This document shows, in pieces, positions 29,399-41,653 of a stretch of 64,000 nt of DNA. Both the position numbers and the translations under genes were made by a program. Under the pieces are notes generated by a model. That model had not been told where the DNA came from. It did not search any database and was given only the letters and a program-made list of their open reading frames with translations. Every line of letters begins with the position of its first letter. The stretch's first letter is position 1. Source of the stretch: Lachnospiraceae bacterium KH1T2 (lineage in GTDB: Bacteria; Bacillota; Clostridia; Lachnospirales; Lachnospiraceae); NCBI GenBank assembly GCA_900114405.1, contig FOSY01000004.1:156093-220092 (forward strand), read 5' to 3'.

Positions 29399-30336
29399 TT
29401 AACAAACTCCTTAATCTTTGCATAAATACCGTTTGCATTAAGACCAAATTTATCAAGAAGCTCTACAGCTGGTCCTGACTCACCGAAACGGTCCTCAACA
29501 CCGATTCTCTTCATCTTTGTAGGGCAGTGCTCAGCAAGTGCCTCTGCTACTGCTCCGCCAAGACCACCGATGATAGAGTGCTCTTCAACTGTAACTACCT
29601 TGCCTGTCTTTGCAGCAGACTTAACAACAAGGTCAACATCAAGAGGCTTGATAGTGTGGATGTTGATAACCTCAGCATCGATACCGTCATTAGCAAGAAG
29701 CTTTGCAGCCTCAAGTGACTCATTTACCTCAAGACCTGTTGCGATGATAGTAAGATCCTTGCCTTCCTTAAGAACGATACCCTTACCGATCTCAAACTTA
29801 TAATCAGGTCTGTCATTGATAACAGGAACTGCAAGACGACCAAATCTGAGATATACAGGGCCATCCATCTCATAAGCAGCCTTAACTGCTGCACGTGCTT
29901 CAACATCATCTGAAGGGTTGATGATAGTCATTCCAGGGATAGTTCTCATAAGAGCGATATCCTCGTTACACTGGTGTGTAGCACCATCTTCACCTACAGA
30001 GATACCTGCATGTGTAGCACCGATCTTTACGTTAAGGTGCGGATAACCAACAGAGTTTCTAACCTGCTCGAAAGCACGGCCTGCTGCAAACATAGCGAAT
30101 GTTGAGCAGAATGGAACCTTGCCTGTTGTAGCGATACCTGCAGCGATACCAACCATGTTTGACTCAGCAATACCACAGTCGAAGAAACGCTCAGGGAAAG
30201 CCTTCTTAAATGTACCTGTCTTTGTAGCTGCTGCAAGGTCAGCATCAAGTACTACAAGATTGTCGTGTTCCTTACCAAGTTCAACGAGAGCGTTACCGTA
30301 GCTGTCTCGTGTTGCAATCTTCTTTACATCGCTCAT
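29395..30336 (-). CDS. Transketolase, C-terminal subunit
   Basis: This 313-residue subunit carries the pyrimidine-binding half of split transketolase: AESNMVGIAAGIATTGKVPF, SVGEDGATHQCNEDIALMRT and the C-terminal VTVEEHSIIGGLGGAVAEAL. It works with the N-terminal subunit encoded just upstream; together they transfer two-carbon units in the pentose phosphate pathway. It overlaps both neighbours by four bases, which favours a fixed protein ratio. Confidence 0.95.
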   Translation of the reverse strand: MSDVKKIATRDSYGNALVELGKEHDNLVVLDADLAAATKTGTFKKAFPERFFDCGIAESNMVGIAAGIATTGKVPFCSTFAMFAAGRAFEQVRNSVGYPHLNVKIGATHAGISVGEDGATHQCNEDIALMRTIPGMTIINPSDDVEARAAVKAAYEMDGPVYLRFGRLAVPVINDRPDYKFEIGKGIVLKEGKDLTIIATGLEVNESLEAAKLLANDGIDAEVINIHTIKPLDVDLVVKSAAKTGKVVTVEEHSIIGGLGGAVAEALAEHCPTKMKRIGVEDRFGESGPAVELLDKFGLNANGIYAKIKEFVK

Positions 30337-31163
30337 AATGCTTCACCTGCTTTCTTAAGATCTTCCATTGCAATTGCGTACTCTTCATCGTTAGGAGCCT
30401 TACCATGCCAGCCGACCTGATTCTCCATGAATGAAACGCCCTTGCCCTTAACTGTCTTCATGATGATAGCAGAAGGAACACCCTTTGTTTCACGAGCTTC
30501 CTTGAAAGCTGCACGAAGCTGAGCCATATCATTTCCGTTCTCAACATTGATAACATGGAAATTGAAAGCTTCAAACTTCTTATCGATAGGATAAGGAGAG
30601 TTAACATCTTCGATTGAGCCATCGATCTGAAGGTTGTTGTTATCAACGATAACACAGAGATTATCAAGCTTCTTTGCTCCTGCGAACATAGATGCTTCCC
30701 AAACCTGACCTTCACCGATCTCACCATCACCAAGGAGGGTGTAAACGCGGTATGTATCATTGCTGAGCTTAGCAGAAAGAGCCATACCTACTGCAGCTGA
30801 GATACCCTGTCCAAGAGAACCAGAAGACATATCAACACCAGGAGTGTCCTGCTTGCAAGGATGTCCCTGAAGCATAGCACCAACGTGACGAAGGTTCTTT
30901 AACTCTTCCTTAGGGAAATATCCTCTCTCTGCAAGTGCAGAATAAAGACCCGGAGCTGTATGACCCTTAGACAATACAAATCTGTCTCTGTCTGCCTTTT
31001 CAGGGTTCTTTGGATCAATGTTCATCTCTTCAAAATAGAGATAAGTAAATACATCTGCTGCTGAAAGTGATCCACCCGGATGTCCGGATTTTGCTGCGTG
31101 AACGCCTTCGATAATGCCCTTGCGGACTTCTACGGCGATCTTCTGAAGTTCAAGATCTGTCAT
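30333..31163 (-). CDS. Transketolase, N-terminal subunit
   Basis: The 276-residue subunit holds the thiamine diphosphate-binding half: SGHPGGSLSAADVFTYLYF, DRFVLSKGHTAPGLYSAL, the GDGEIGEGQVWEAS metal/ThDP loop and the N-N-N of IVDNNNLQIDG. The ATG at 31163 has AAGGAG 11 bases upstream and is preferred over a GTG 33 bases earlier. The bacterial enzyme is usually one chain of about 660 residues; here it is split as in many clostridia and archaea. Confidence 0.95.
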   Translation of the reverse strand: MTDLELQKIAVEVRKGIIEGVHAAKSGHPGGSLSAADVFTYLYFEEMNIDPKNPEKADRDRFVLSKGHTAPGLYSALAERGYFPKEELKNLRHVGAMLQGHPCKQDTPGVDMSSGSLGQGISAAVGMALSAKLSNDTYRVYTLLGDGEIGEGQVWEASMFAGAKKLDNLCVIVDNNNLQIDGSIEDVNSPYPIDKKFEAFNFHVINVENGNDMAQLRAAFKEARETKGVPSAIIMKTVKGKGVSFMENQVGWHGKAPNDEEYAIAMEDLKKAGEAL

Positions 31164-31241
31164 AAGATTTCGTCTCCTTATATTTAATCGTGACACATGT
31201 ATTGTTTAGCGCAACTTTTTGCGCACACAATTCTTATTATA

Positions 31242-31940
31242 TCATTTATTTTGTCCATAGTAAGCATTTGCACCATGTTTTCTGTAATAATGTTTATCCT
31301 GAAGTTCCTGAGGCGCCTCCTGAACCTTAGGATTGATGAGTTCTGTGCGGTATGCCATCTTTGCAACTTCCTCAAGTACTACTGAACCATGTACTGCTTC
31401 TTCTGCATTCTTACCCCATGCAAAAGGACCATGATTCTTGCAGAGAGCTGCCGGAACAGCTTCAGGATCAAGCCCCATACGCTTAAACTCATTAACGATC
31501 AGATGACCTGTATTTTCCTCATATGCCTCGTCGATCTCTTCCTTAGTAAGACATCTGAGACATGGAATATCTCCATAAAAATAATCTGCGTGTGTTGTTC
31601 CATAGCAAGGAATGCTTCTGCCTGACTGTGCCCAGCTTGTTGCATATGATGAATGTGTATGAACTACACCGCCAATAGTAGGAAAAGCCTTATAAAGCTC
31701 AACATGTGTTGCAGTATCAGATGAAGGATTATAATTACCCTCTACAACCTTTCCATTGAGGTCTACGACTACCATATCTTCCGGCTTGAGTTCTTCGTAA
31801 GGAACTCCGCTTGGCTTGATGACAAATAAGCCTGACTCACGGTCGATACCACTCACATTACCCCATGTAAATGTGACAAGACCATATTTCGGAAGCAACA
31901 TGTTTGCTTCATATACTTCTTTTTTTAATTCTTCAAGCAT
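31242..31940 (-). CDS. araD: L-ribulose-5-phosphate 4-epimerase
   Basis: AraD converts L-ribulose-5-phosphate to D-xylulose-5-phosphate in arabinose use. The 232-residue class II aldolase-fold protein has the zinc ligands in [15 protein letters not shown] and a His near the C-terminal [10 protein letters not shown], plus [11 protein letters not shown]. The ATG at 31940 follows AGGAGAAAGG. It leads the araD-tktN-tktC-rpe unit. AraA and AraB are not in the window, so it could also serve ascorbate- or xylulose-type pathways (UlaF-like). Confidence 0.92.
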   Translation of the reverse strand: MLEELKKEVYEANMLLPKYGLVTFTWGNVSGIDRESGLFVIKPSGVPYEELKPEDMVVVDLNGKVVEGNYNPSSDTATHVELYKAFPTIGGVVHTHSSYATSWAQSGRSIPCYGTTHADYFYGDIPCLRCLTKEEIDEAYEENTGHLIVNEFKRMGLDPEAVPAALCKNHGPFAWGKNAEEAVHGSVVLEEVAKMAYRTELINPKVQEAPQELQDKHYYRKHGANAYYGQNK

Positions 31941-32123
31941 TTCTATACCTTTCTCCTTCCTGATGTTGCATCTATTTAAAGACAAGATAATCTTATAATT
32001 AAATAATTGATTTGACAATTCACATAAATACCAAAAATTATAGTTTTTTACCCGAAAAGTATAACAAATGCAAAAAAGTTGTATTTAAAGTTGTAATATC
32101 TTATGACCACTCGAACACAAAAA

Positions 32124-32166
32124 GTAAAAAAAAAACCATATCGCCATTTTCACATAGCGATATGGT
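32124..32166 (-). terminator. Terminator of the large exported protein gene
   Basis: ACCATATCGC (32135-32144) pairs with GCGATATGGT (32157-32166); on the minus strand ten T follow. Confidence 0.88.
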
Positions 32167-32172
32167 CTTTAA

Positions 32173-34713
32173 TCATTCACTTTTCTTCACATAAGTCACG
32201 AACTCGTTTCCGTGCTCTGCAAACCATGCTGTCGAATCATTCATTCCCTTTTTGTAAATAGTACCTGTGGTCGGGTCCATAAGAATAGTGTTCTGCGCAT
32301 CGTATCCCACGATAAGGACCGTTTCTCCATTACCGCCAGTAGCTATCACAGGGATTCCGTCACTTACATAATAAAGGACGCTGCTTAAGCTGCAGCCCGC
32401 AAGGTTAAGCGCCTTAGAGTCAGGTATCTGCTTCTCGATAATGTCCATTGCAGTATTACCATTTTCAAGAAGTGAAGAAACATTGACCGTCGATCCGGCA
32501 TTTCTAAGCAGTGCTTCGAGTGAAGCCGCAAGGGTACTCTTTCCATCTTCCGCTGCTACAGCTTCTACCCTGCTGAGATTAGCCTCAGTCTTTCTATCAC
32601 CCTTTTTCCAAATGTAGTTCTGCTCACTATCTACAACTATTCCGGCAGATGCATCTGCTGAGATAACTGCCTCATACTCAGTAGTCCAGATACTCTTGAT
32701 ATGTCCTGCCGCATATACATAGTACAAGTCAGGAAGTACATCAAGCGGTATAGTTATGCTTCTTCCGTCCCCATCCATGACTTCCTCTGGATTTACCACA
32801 TGGACTCCTGATTTTATCTTCTGTGCAAGTGTGATCTCGATAACTGTCTCATAAGTATCTGTCACCGCCTGCGTGATCACATTCTTTGACTTTTCTGACG
32901 GGAAATTATTGACTATCTCATCATCAGAAACACTCGAATATGAGCCTGAGCCAGCTTCCATCCTGATTCTCTTTAATATCACCTCAGAGTCTTCAACATA
33001 AGCTCTTGTGATATAAATATTGTTTTCCTTATACTCTTTCAGCACTTTACCGTCTGAGTCTTGGATATATATGGTGTTCATCGGGCGTACAACTATACCG
33101 GAACTATTTCTTATATAGTCTGCCGTATAAGCTACTCCATAAACAAAGTCTTCGCCTATAAAGCCAAGCGGTGTTACTTCTGCATTTTCACCCTTGCTGA
33201 TCTCACTCTTTTTGCCTGAGCTAAGGTTAACCAGCTGTACCGTTCCATTTTCATCCTCTGACTTCCATGCAGCCAGACGATTGTCATCTGAAACCACAAT
33301 GCTGTTATATTTAAGCCCTTCAGCTATCGTCTCTACTGTCGCTGCGCTGAGGTCTACCCTTAAGATAGAGCCGTCCATATAAAGGCTGAGACTGTTTCCG
33401 CCGCCTGTGTAGGCAAGTCTTGAAATGTCAGATTTAAGTATCTCAAACGACCTTGCATATGGTATGTAGACCTGCTCCTGCATTCGGTTTTGCGCACTAT
33501 TGAAGAAGTAAACAGAGATTCCGACTTCTCCTTCATGACGGCCTCTGTTCATGTAGCCATAGACCATGAACTGCACATTTCCGGTCTCATCAACAGAAAG
33601 GATCTTTATATCATGCTCGTCAAATCTGTTTCTTATATCATCGTCGCCTTTTCCGAAGAACGAGAAAATCCTTATCGCTCTCGAATCAGCCGCCCTGTAA
33701 GCATAGAGCGAACCATTCTGTACAAAGGCGATCACACTTCCGTCATCACTTTCCTTCATATTCAGGTTCGGATCAGTGATACCGAAATAAACCGTATTTG
33801 TGCCCCAGATATTTTTGCTCTCAGGGTTAAAGATAACGTGCATGTCTCTCTGGAAATCCAGCAGATATATGCGGTTATTAGTGTATCTGACTCTGTATAC
33901 TTCCTTAACATCATAGAAATTACTGCTGTTGTTTTCATTGAGCGTAAGTACATACTGCCGCTCTATCGTTGCAGTGCTCTCGTCCATGTCATATATCTTT
34001 GTATATACAGTTCCGGGGGCAGATACCCCAAGTGCTCCCCACGTGATCTGGTCAAAACTTGAGTGGATGTCCACATGTGCGTAAGTCGAATTATCACCTG
34101 CGGAATTGCTTTCCATATATGTAATGATTCCCTTTGCTTTTGTCTTATCAAAGGTTGCCTCTGAGAAATCTTTTACAAATTTAAGAAGTTCTGCTCTATG
34201 AAGCTTTTCGTCATACATTATACGGGTGCTGAAATATATCTGCCTTCCAAGCTCGTCGTGAAGCGTGATGCCGAGCAGATATTCCACATCATTTTCTATA
34301 AGATCTTTTATCTGAAGCTTAAGAACTATATCTCCATTTTTCTCTTCAAACTGATTTTCACCAAGCTCAGTATTTTCTACAAGTCTTTCTGCATTTGCAG
34401 ACCTTACCTCATAGCCGATCTTTTTTATCGTATTGCCATATGTATGGATCACAAGCGAGATCGTCCTGTCCGACTCAAGCGGAGAAAGTGCATCTCTGAG
34501 CATATTTTTCTCCATATCGCCTGTGTAGCCATGCATAAGGTTGATCTCATGCCCGTCATAGACTGTCGAAACCGTCGGAAGCGACGCTTCTGCCATCTTA
34601 ACCGTAACTTCCGCCGTGTCTCTGTTAACAAAGGTACTGATTATTATTGCTGATATTATAAACGTTGCTAAAAACGCTGCTATTTTCAAAAATATTTTTT
34701 TCATGCCCTCCAT
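32173..34713 (-). CDS. Large membrane-anchored extracellular protein of unknown function
   Basis: The 846-residue product starts with one transmembrane anchor (about residues 5-28, IFLKIAAFLATFIISAIIIS) and is otherwise outside the cell. Residues about 60-180 form a beta domain. Residues about 230-530 contain short repeats typical of a beta-propeller (DDGSVIAFVQNGSLYAY, SDISRLAYTGGGNSLSLYMD, DDNRLAAWKSEDENG). The last about 110 residues resemble a C39-like papain fold (GCSLSSVLYYVSDGIPVIA, ETVLIVGYD, ILMDPTTG). The histidine normally before the VGYD strand is not seen, so it is probably not a working protease. Neighbours do not indicate a role. The ATG at 34713 is one of several close in-frame starts. 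Confidence 0.75.
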   Translation of the reverse strand: MEGMKKIFLKIAAFLATFIISAIIISTFVNRDTAEVTVKMAEASLPTVSTVYDGHEINLMHGYTGDMEKNMLRDALSPLESDRTISLVIHTYGNTIKKIGYEVRSANAERLVENTELGENQFEEKNGDIVLKLQIKDLIENDVEYLLGITLHDELGRQIYFSTRIMYDEKLHRAELLKFVKDFSEATFDKTKAKGIITYMESNSAGDNSTYAHVDIHSSFDQITWGALGVSAPGTVYTKIYDMDESTATIERQYVLTLNENNSSNFYDVKEVYRVRYTNNRIYLLDFQRDMHVIFNPESKNIWGTNTVYFGITDPNLNMKESDDGSVIAFVQNGSLYAYRAADSRAIRIFSFFGKGDDDIRNRFDEHDIKILSVDETGNVQFMVYGYMNRGRHEGEVGISVYFFNSAQNRMQEQVYIPYARSFEILKSDISRLAYTGGGNSLSLYMDGSILRVDLSAATVETIAEGLKYNSIVVSDDNRLAAWKSEDENGTVQLVNLSSGKKSEISKGENAEVTPLGFIGEDFVYGVAYTADYIRNSSGIVVRPMNTIYIQDSDGKVLKEYKENNIYITRAYVEDSEVILKRIRMEAGSGSYSSVSDDEIVNNFPSEKSKNVITQAVTDTYETVIEITLAQKIKSGVHVVNPEEVMDGDGRSITIPLDVLPDLYYVYAAGHIKSIWTTEYEAVISADASAGIVVDSEQNYIWKKGDRKTEANLSRVEAVAAEDGKSTLAASLEALLRNAGSTVNVSSLLENGNTAMDIIEKQIPDSKALNLAGCSLSSVLYYVSDGIPVIATGGNGETVLIVGYDAQNTILMDPTTGTIYKKGMNDSTAWFAEHGNEFVTYVKKSE

Positions 34714-34780
34714 TTTACGACTAGCACCTGTGATTTGCAATCTTATAAGATGATTCACGTCAAATAATTGTAAATTGAGA

Positions 34781-34794
34781 GTTACTGTTCACTC
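34781..34794 (+). repeat. 14-bp repeat also found beside the IS element
   Basis: GTTACTGTTCACTC occurs here and at 63679-63692, where it lies upstream of an IS4-type transposase gene. It may be a lone scar of the same kind of element. Confidence 0.45.
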
Positions 34795-34882
34795 ACTTCT
34801 AGCTCATTTCACCACCGGCTTCGCCTATTTTTGTGCAATGTATACAACCAATTGTATTTTTTTATGGTCATTTTGTAATTAA

Positions 34883-34911
34883 TTGATTATTCAATTCCAC
34901 TGATATATAAT
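34883..34911 (+). promoter_or_regulatory. Promoter of the V-ATPase operon
   Basis: TTGATT (34883-34888) and TATAAT (34906-34911) are spaced by 17 bases. About 150 bases of leader follow to the first start codon; no clear riboswitch or terminator fold was seen in it. Confidence 0.65.
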
Positions 34912-35066
34912 AAAATCACTGTATTTCTCGTGCATTACGCCCATTTTTTTGGACATTTTCACGTACAAGGGCTAACTGTCAGTCTTTTTTGTACAATTCG
35001 TACTCTGTACGGGGGAGATGAAATACAGAGGGGTTAAAAATCTCACAGAAAGGAAGGTGATGATGG

Positions 35067-35375
35067 TTGGCGACAGACACAATTGAGGCGATCCGCGCAG
35101 CTGAGCAACAGTCTGATGCAGCCGAGAAACAGGCTCGTCAGGATGCGGAACGTATCGTCGCTGATGCTGAAACAAAAGCTTCTGAGCTAAAGGCTTCTAT
35201 CATGAAAGAAGCCCGCGATAAAGCTGCCGAGGCAGTCCGGGCTGCCGAAAACGACAGTAAACGCTTTGCTGATGAAGCCGAAAAGGCCGCTCAGACAGAG
35301 ACCGAGAAGCTACGGAACGCTGCAGCATCAAAGGAGAATGAGGCAATTCAACTTATTATTAATAGCCTCAAATAA
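35067..35375 (+). CDS. V-type ATPase stalk subunit (NtpF/AtpH-like)
   Basis: The 102-residue protein is almost entirely one charged coiled-coil helix (AAEQQSDAAEKQARQDAERI, then DAETKASELKASIMKEARDK), as in the peripheral-stalk subunit that pairs with subunit E. A TTG start is used, with AAGGTGATG in front and an in-frame stop just upstream. It is first in an operon whose order matches E. hirae ntpFIKECGABD. Confidence 0.85.
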   Translation: MATDTIEAIRAAEQQSDAAEKQARQDAERIVADAETKASELKASIMKEARDKAAEAVRAAENDSKRFADEAEKAAQTETEKLRNAAASKENEAIQLIINSLK

Positions 35376-35411
35376 GCAACAAAAATAATACGAAAAGGAG
35401 GTAGCAAAGGT

Positions 35412-37912
<2,501 letters not shown>

Positions 37913-37942
37913 AGATCAAAGATAACGAAAGGGGACAGATTA

Positions 37943-38539
37943 ATGGCTGGATTAGACAAGATAATCAGTCAGATCAAAGCTGAATCCGATGCAGCAGCCG
38001 AAGCCGTTAAGGCAGAGGCTCAGAAAAATGCTGATGCGATGATCGCAAAGGCTAAGAGTGAGGCAGAAGACGAAGCAGAAAAGATCCGCAAGAACGGAGA
38101 AATTTCTGTTAAGAATGCTGTTTCGCGAGCTCAGAGCCAGGCAGACCTTCATAAGCGTCAGGCAATACTTGCTGAAAAGCAGAAGCTCATTTCAAACATG
38201 TTTGACAAAGCTGATGACTACATCAAGGCAATGCCTGATGATGCCTATTTCAAGCTTCTTTCAGACATGGTAAAGCGTTACGCAGTCGAGGGAAAGACCG
38301 GAGAGCTCCTTCTTTCAAAGAAGGATCACGGCCGCATACCATCTGGTTTCCCTCAGGAAGTAAAGCTTGCAGCTGACAGCAAAAACGGAAAGCTTACAAT
38401 TTCTGACAAATTTGCAAACATTGACGGAGGCTTCATCCTTTCCTACGGCGGCATCGAAGAAAATTGCTCTTTTGATGCATTGATAAATGACGCAAGGGAT
38501 TCATTACAGGATGATATTCAAAAACTCTTATTTGCGTAA
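37943..38539 (+). CDS. ntpE: V-type ATPase subunit E (peripheral stalk)
   Basis: The 198-residue protein has a long N-terminal helix (IKAESDAAAEAVKAEAQKNA and on) and a globular C-terminal part with FANIDGGFILSYGGIEENCS, the conserved E-subunit segment. With the coiled-coil subunit it holds the A/B head still against rotation. Confidence 0.94.
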   Translation: MAGLDKIISQIKAESDAAAEAVKAEAQKNADAMIAKAKSEAEDEAEKIRKNGEISVKNAVSRAQSQADLHKRQAILAEKQKLISNMFDKADDYIKAMPDDAYFKLLSDMVKRYAVEGKTGELLLSKKDHGRIPSGFPQEVKLAADSKNGKLTISDKFANIDGGFILSYGGIEENCSFDALINDARDSLQDDIQKLLFA

Positions 38540-38563
38540 ACCGCGCCTCGAAAGGAGAAAAGA

Positions 38564-39532
38564 TTGGCAGAGAAAAATTATATCTATGCAGTCGCGCGGA
38601 TCCGTACCAAAGAATTATCGCTGCTTACCGCATCTTATCTTGAGCAGCTCCTTGGAGCAAAGTCTTACAAGGAATGCCTGCAGCTCCTGATAGATAAGGG
38701 ATGGGGCGATGGAACAGATAACAGTCCGGAACACATTTTGGCAGTAGAACGCCAGAAAACGTGGGATCTGATCGCAGATATGGTTGATGATATGTCACCG
38801 TTTGATGTATTTTTATACGCCAACGACTACCACAATCTCAAGGCAGCGATCAAAGCCGTCTATACCAACGACAAACGGCAGGACATCTACATTAAGTCAG
38901 GTACGATCGACCCGGCACTTATCTATAAGGCAGTTGCCGAGAAAAACTACGATCTTTTGCCTGAACATATGCAGGCCATAGCCAAAGAGGGACTTGATAC
39001 ATTGCTTCACACAAGAGATGGTCAGCTCCTCGATGTCATCGTTGATAAGGCAGCACTGGACGCTATTTATGCTGCCGGAAGTGCCGCAAAGAATCCGATC
39101 ATTGCTCTTTATGGAGAGCTTACAGTTGCCACTGCCGACCTCAAAGTCGCAGTCAGAGCATCTAAGACCGGTAAAGACAGGAAGTTCTTAGACAGGGCTC
39201 TTGCCGAATGCAAGACGCTCGACCTCGCTAAACTTAAAGATGCAGCCACAGAAGGCTTTGATGCGATCTGTGATTACATCGAAAATACCAAGTATTCCGA
39301 CGGTGTCGAAGAACTCAGGAAATCTATGTCGGCATTCGAACGCTGGGGCGATAACCTCCTTATCCGTGCAATTCAACCGGAGATTCGCCATCCATTTACC
39401 ATCGGACCTTTGGCAGCGTACATTCTGGCTCGTGAAAACGAAATAAAGACAGTACGGATTGTTCTTTCCGGTAAGATCAACGACCTTCCGGATGATTCGA
39501 TTCGGGAAAGGGTAAGGGAGATGTATGTATAA
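38564..39532 (+). CDS. ntpC: V-type ATPase subunit C (d-subunit, rotor-stalk connector)
   Basis: This 322-residue, mostly helical protein begins NYIYAVARIRTKELSLL and has repeats of the YxxxxxxxN type seen in the family (FLYANDYHNLKAAIKAVY). It joins the central stalk to the K ring. A TTG start follows AAAGGAG. Its end overlaps the next gene by eight bases. Confidence 0.92.
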   Translation: MAEKNYIYAVARIRTKELSLLTASYLEQLLGAKSYKECLQLLIDKGWGDGTDNSPEHILAVERQKTWDLIADMVDDMSPFDVFLYANDYHNLKAAIKAVYTNDKRQDIYIKSGTIDPALIYKAVAEKNYDLLPEHMQAIAKEGLDTLLHTRDGQLLDVIVDKAALDAIYAAGSAAKNPIIALYGELTVATADLKVAVRASKTGKDRKFLDRALAECKTLDLAKLKDAATEGFDAICDYIENTKYSDGVEELRKSMSAFERWGDNLLIRAIQPEIRHPFTIGPLAAYILARENEIKTVRIVLSGKINDLPDDSIRERVREMYV

Positions 39533-39842
39533 GATAGCAGTCATCGGTGACTGGGACAGTATATACGGTTTCGGTGCATTGGGACTGGACACTTTTCCCC
39601 TCACCGACCCAATAGAAGCAACAAAAAAGCTGCGTGAACTTGCAGACAACGATTATGCCGTAATTTATATCACAGAATCTCTGGCTTCAAAGATCAAAGC
39701 TGAGGTAGACCGCTACCGTGAGCTGAGACTTCCGGCTATCATACTGATTCCGGGTGTTTCAGGAAACACAGGCGACGGTATCATGGCTGTACGTAAATCC
39801 GTTGAACAGGCAGTTGGTTCTGACATTCTATTTGGTAAATGA
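39525..39842 (+). CDS. ntpG: V-type ATPase subunit F (central stalk)
   Basis: The 105-residue protein begins MYKIAVIGDWDSIYGFGALG, the typical F-subunit start, with YAVIYITESLA and the LPAIILIPG strand. It overlaps the end of ntpC by eight bases. In E. hirae naming this is NtpG. Confidence 0.93.
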   Translation: MYKIAVIGDWDSIYGFGALGLDTFPLTDPIEATKKLRELADNDYAVIYITESLASKIKAEVDRYRELRLPAIILIPGVSGNTGDGIMAVRKSVEQAVGSDILFGK

Positions 39843-39874
39843 TGAAATACACTGAAAGCAGGTGAAAATATTTA

Positions 39875-41650
39875 ATGAGCAAAGGTAGGATCAAAAAAGT
39901 AGCCGGACCGCTTGTTATCGCCGAGGGCATGAAAGACGCCAACATGTTTGACGTTGTGCGTGTCAGCGACGAACGACTGATCGGTGAAATTATTGAAATG
40001 CACGGTGATCAGGCCTCAGTACAGGTTTACGAAGAGACCTCAGGTCTCGGTCCCGGTGCTCCGGTTGAGTCGACCGGTGTACCTATGAGCGTTGAGCTCG
40101 GACCTGGTCTGATCAAGAGTATCTATGACGGTATTCAGCGTCCTTTGGAGAAGATCCTTGAAGTAAGCGGAACAAATCTCCTTTCACGAGGCGTTGAAGT
40201 TCCATCCCTTGACCGCGATAAAGTTTGGGAATTTAAGGCTTGTAAAAAAGCCGGAGATAAAGTCGAAGCCGGCGATATCATCGGAACAGTTCAGGAAACC
40301 GAGATTGTTTCGCACAAGATCATGGTACCTTACGGTATCTGCGGAACTATCAAGTCTATCGGTGATAAATCTGCAAAAGTAACTGATAAGGTCGCAGTTA
40401 TCACAGATGACAAAGGCGCAGATCACGACATCACTTTGATGCAGAAATGGCCTGTAAGACGCGGACGTCCTTACAAGGAAAAGCTTCCGCCTGACAGACC
40501 TCTTGTAACAGGTCAGCGTGTCGTTGATACTATGTTCCCTATTGCCAAGGGTGGTACAGCAGCTGTTCCCGGACCATTCGGTACAGGTAAGACTGTCGTA
40601 CAGCACCAGCTTGCCAAGTGGGCAGAAGCAGACATCATCGTCTACATCGGCTGCGGTGAGCGTGGTAATGAGATGACTGACGTTTTGAACGAGTTCCCTG
40701 AGCTGATCGATCCAAAGACCGGTCATACACTTATGGAAAGAACCGTTCTTATCGCTAATACATCAGATATGCCGGTTGCAGCCCGTGAGGCTTCTATCTA
40801 CACCGGTATAACCATCGCTGAGTATTTCCGTGATATGGGATATTCTGTAGCTCTTATGGCTGATTCTACATCACGTTGGGCAGAAGCTCTTCGAGAGATG
40901 TCAGGCCGACTGGAAGAGATGCCGGGTGAAGAAGGTTATCCTGCATACCTCGGTTCTCGTCTTGCACAGTTCTATGAAAGAGCCGGACGTGTATTCACAC
41001 TCGGAAGCGATGAGCGAGAAGGTTCACTTTCAGTTATCGGTGCCGTATCTCCTGCCGGTGGTGATATTTCAGAGCCTGTTACTCAGGCAACACTCCGTAT
41101 CGTTAAGGTATTCTGGAGTCTGGATTCATCACTTGCTCAGAAGCGTCACTTCCCAGCCATCAACTGGCTGACAAGTTACTCTCTCTATCTTGCAAATATG
41201 GGTGCATGGTTCAATACCAATGCTGCACCTGACTGGATGGAACTACGTCAGGAAATGATGAATCTTTTGCAGGATGAGTCAAAACTTAATGAAATGGTAC
41301 AGCTCGTCGGAATGGACGCACTTTCAGCTCCGGATCGTCTGAAGATGGAAGCAGCACGTTCTATCCGTGAGGACTTCCTGCATCAGGATGCTTTCCACGA
41401 GGTAGATACATATACCTCACTTAAGAAGCAGCACATGATGATGCAGCTCGTACTTGATTTCTATAATATTTCACTGAAAGCTCTCGATCAGGGTGCTGAC
41501 GTTGAAAAGCTGGTTGCCATGGATACCCGTGAAGCGATCGGACGTTTCAAGTACACCGAAGAGGACAAACTTGAGGGTGCATATAAGAAAATCCTCGATG
41601 ATCTGAACGGTGAAGTTCAGAAGATCATTTCTGAAAAGGAGGACTTCTAA
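39875..41650 (+). CDS. ntpA: V-type ATP synthase/ATPase catalytic subunit A
   Basis: The 591-residue catalytic subunit has Walker A GPFGTGKT near residue 235, the catalytic Glu in [13 protein letters not shown], Walker [17 protein letters not shown] near 335, and the A-type non-homologous insertion between residues about 115 and 190. It hydrolyses or makes ATP at the A/B interface. Confidence 0.97.
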   Translation: MSKGRIKKVAGPLVIAEGMKDANMFDVVRVSDERLIGEIIEMHGDQASVQVYEETSGLGPGAPVESTGVPMSVELGPGLIKSIYDGIQRPLEKILEVSGTNLLSRGVEVPSLDRDKVWEFKACKKAGDKVEAGDIIGTVQETEIVSHKIMVPYGICGTIKSIGDKSAKVTDKVAVITDDKGADHDITLMQKWPVRRGRPYKEKLPPDRPLVTGQRVVDTMFPIAKGGTAAVPGPFGTGKTVVQHQLAKWAEADIIVYIGCGERGNEMTDVLNEFPELIDPKTGHTLMERTVLIANTSDMPVAAREASIYTGITIAEYFRDMGYSVALMADSTSRWAEALREMSGRLEEMPGEEGYPAYLGSRLAQFYERAGRVFTLGSDEREGSLSVIGAVSPAGGDISEPVTQATLRIVKVFWSLDSSLAQKRHFPAINWLTSYSLYLANMGAWFNTNAAPDWMELRQEMMNLLQDESKLNEMVQLVGMDALSAPDRLKMEAARSIREDFLHQDAFHEVDTYTSLKKQHMMMQLVLDFYNISLKALDQGADVEKLVAMDTREAIGRFKYTEEDKLEGAYKKILDDLNGEVQKIISEKEDF

Positions 41651-41653
41651 AAA

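Noticed and set aside
31208..31223. GCGCAA-TTGCGC hairpin as a terminator between araD and the transketolase genes
   Set aside because: The stem is only six pairs and there is no T-tract on the minus strand.
33490..34062. 190-codon open frame on the plus strand
   Set aside because: It is antisense to the large exported protein gene, with poor start context and no recognisable domain.
34919..35066. Leader peptide or riboswitch in the V-ATPase 5' region
   Set aside because: A GTG-initiated frame of about 35 codons exists but has no ribosome site, and no convincing aptamer or terminator fold was seen.
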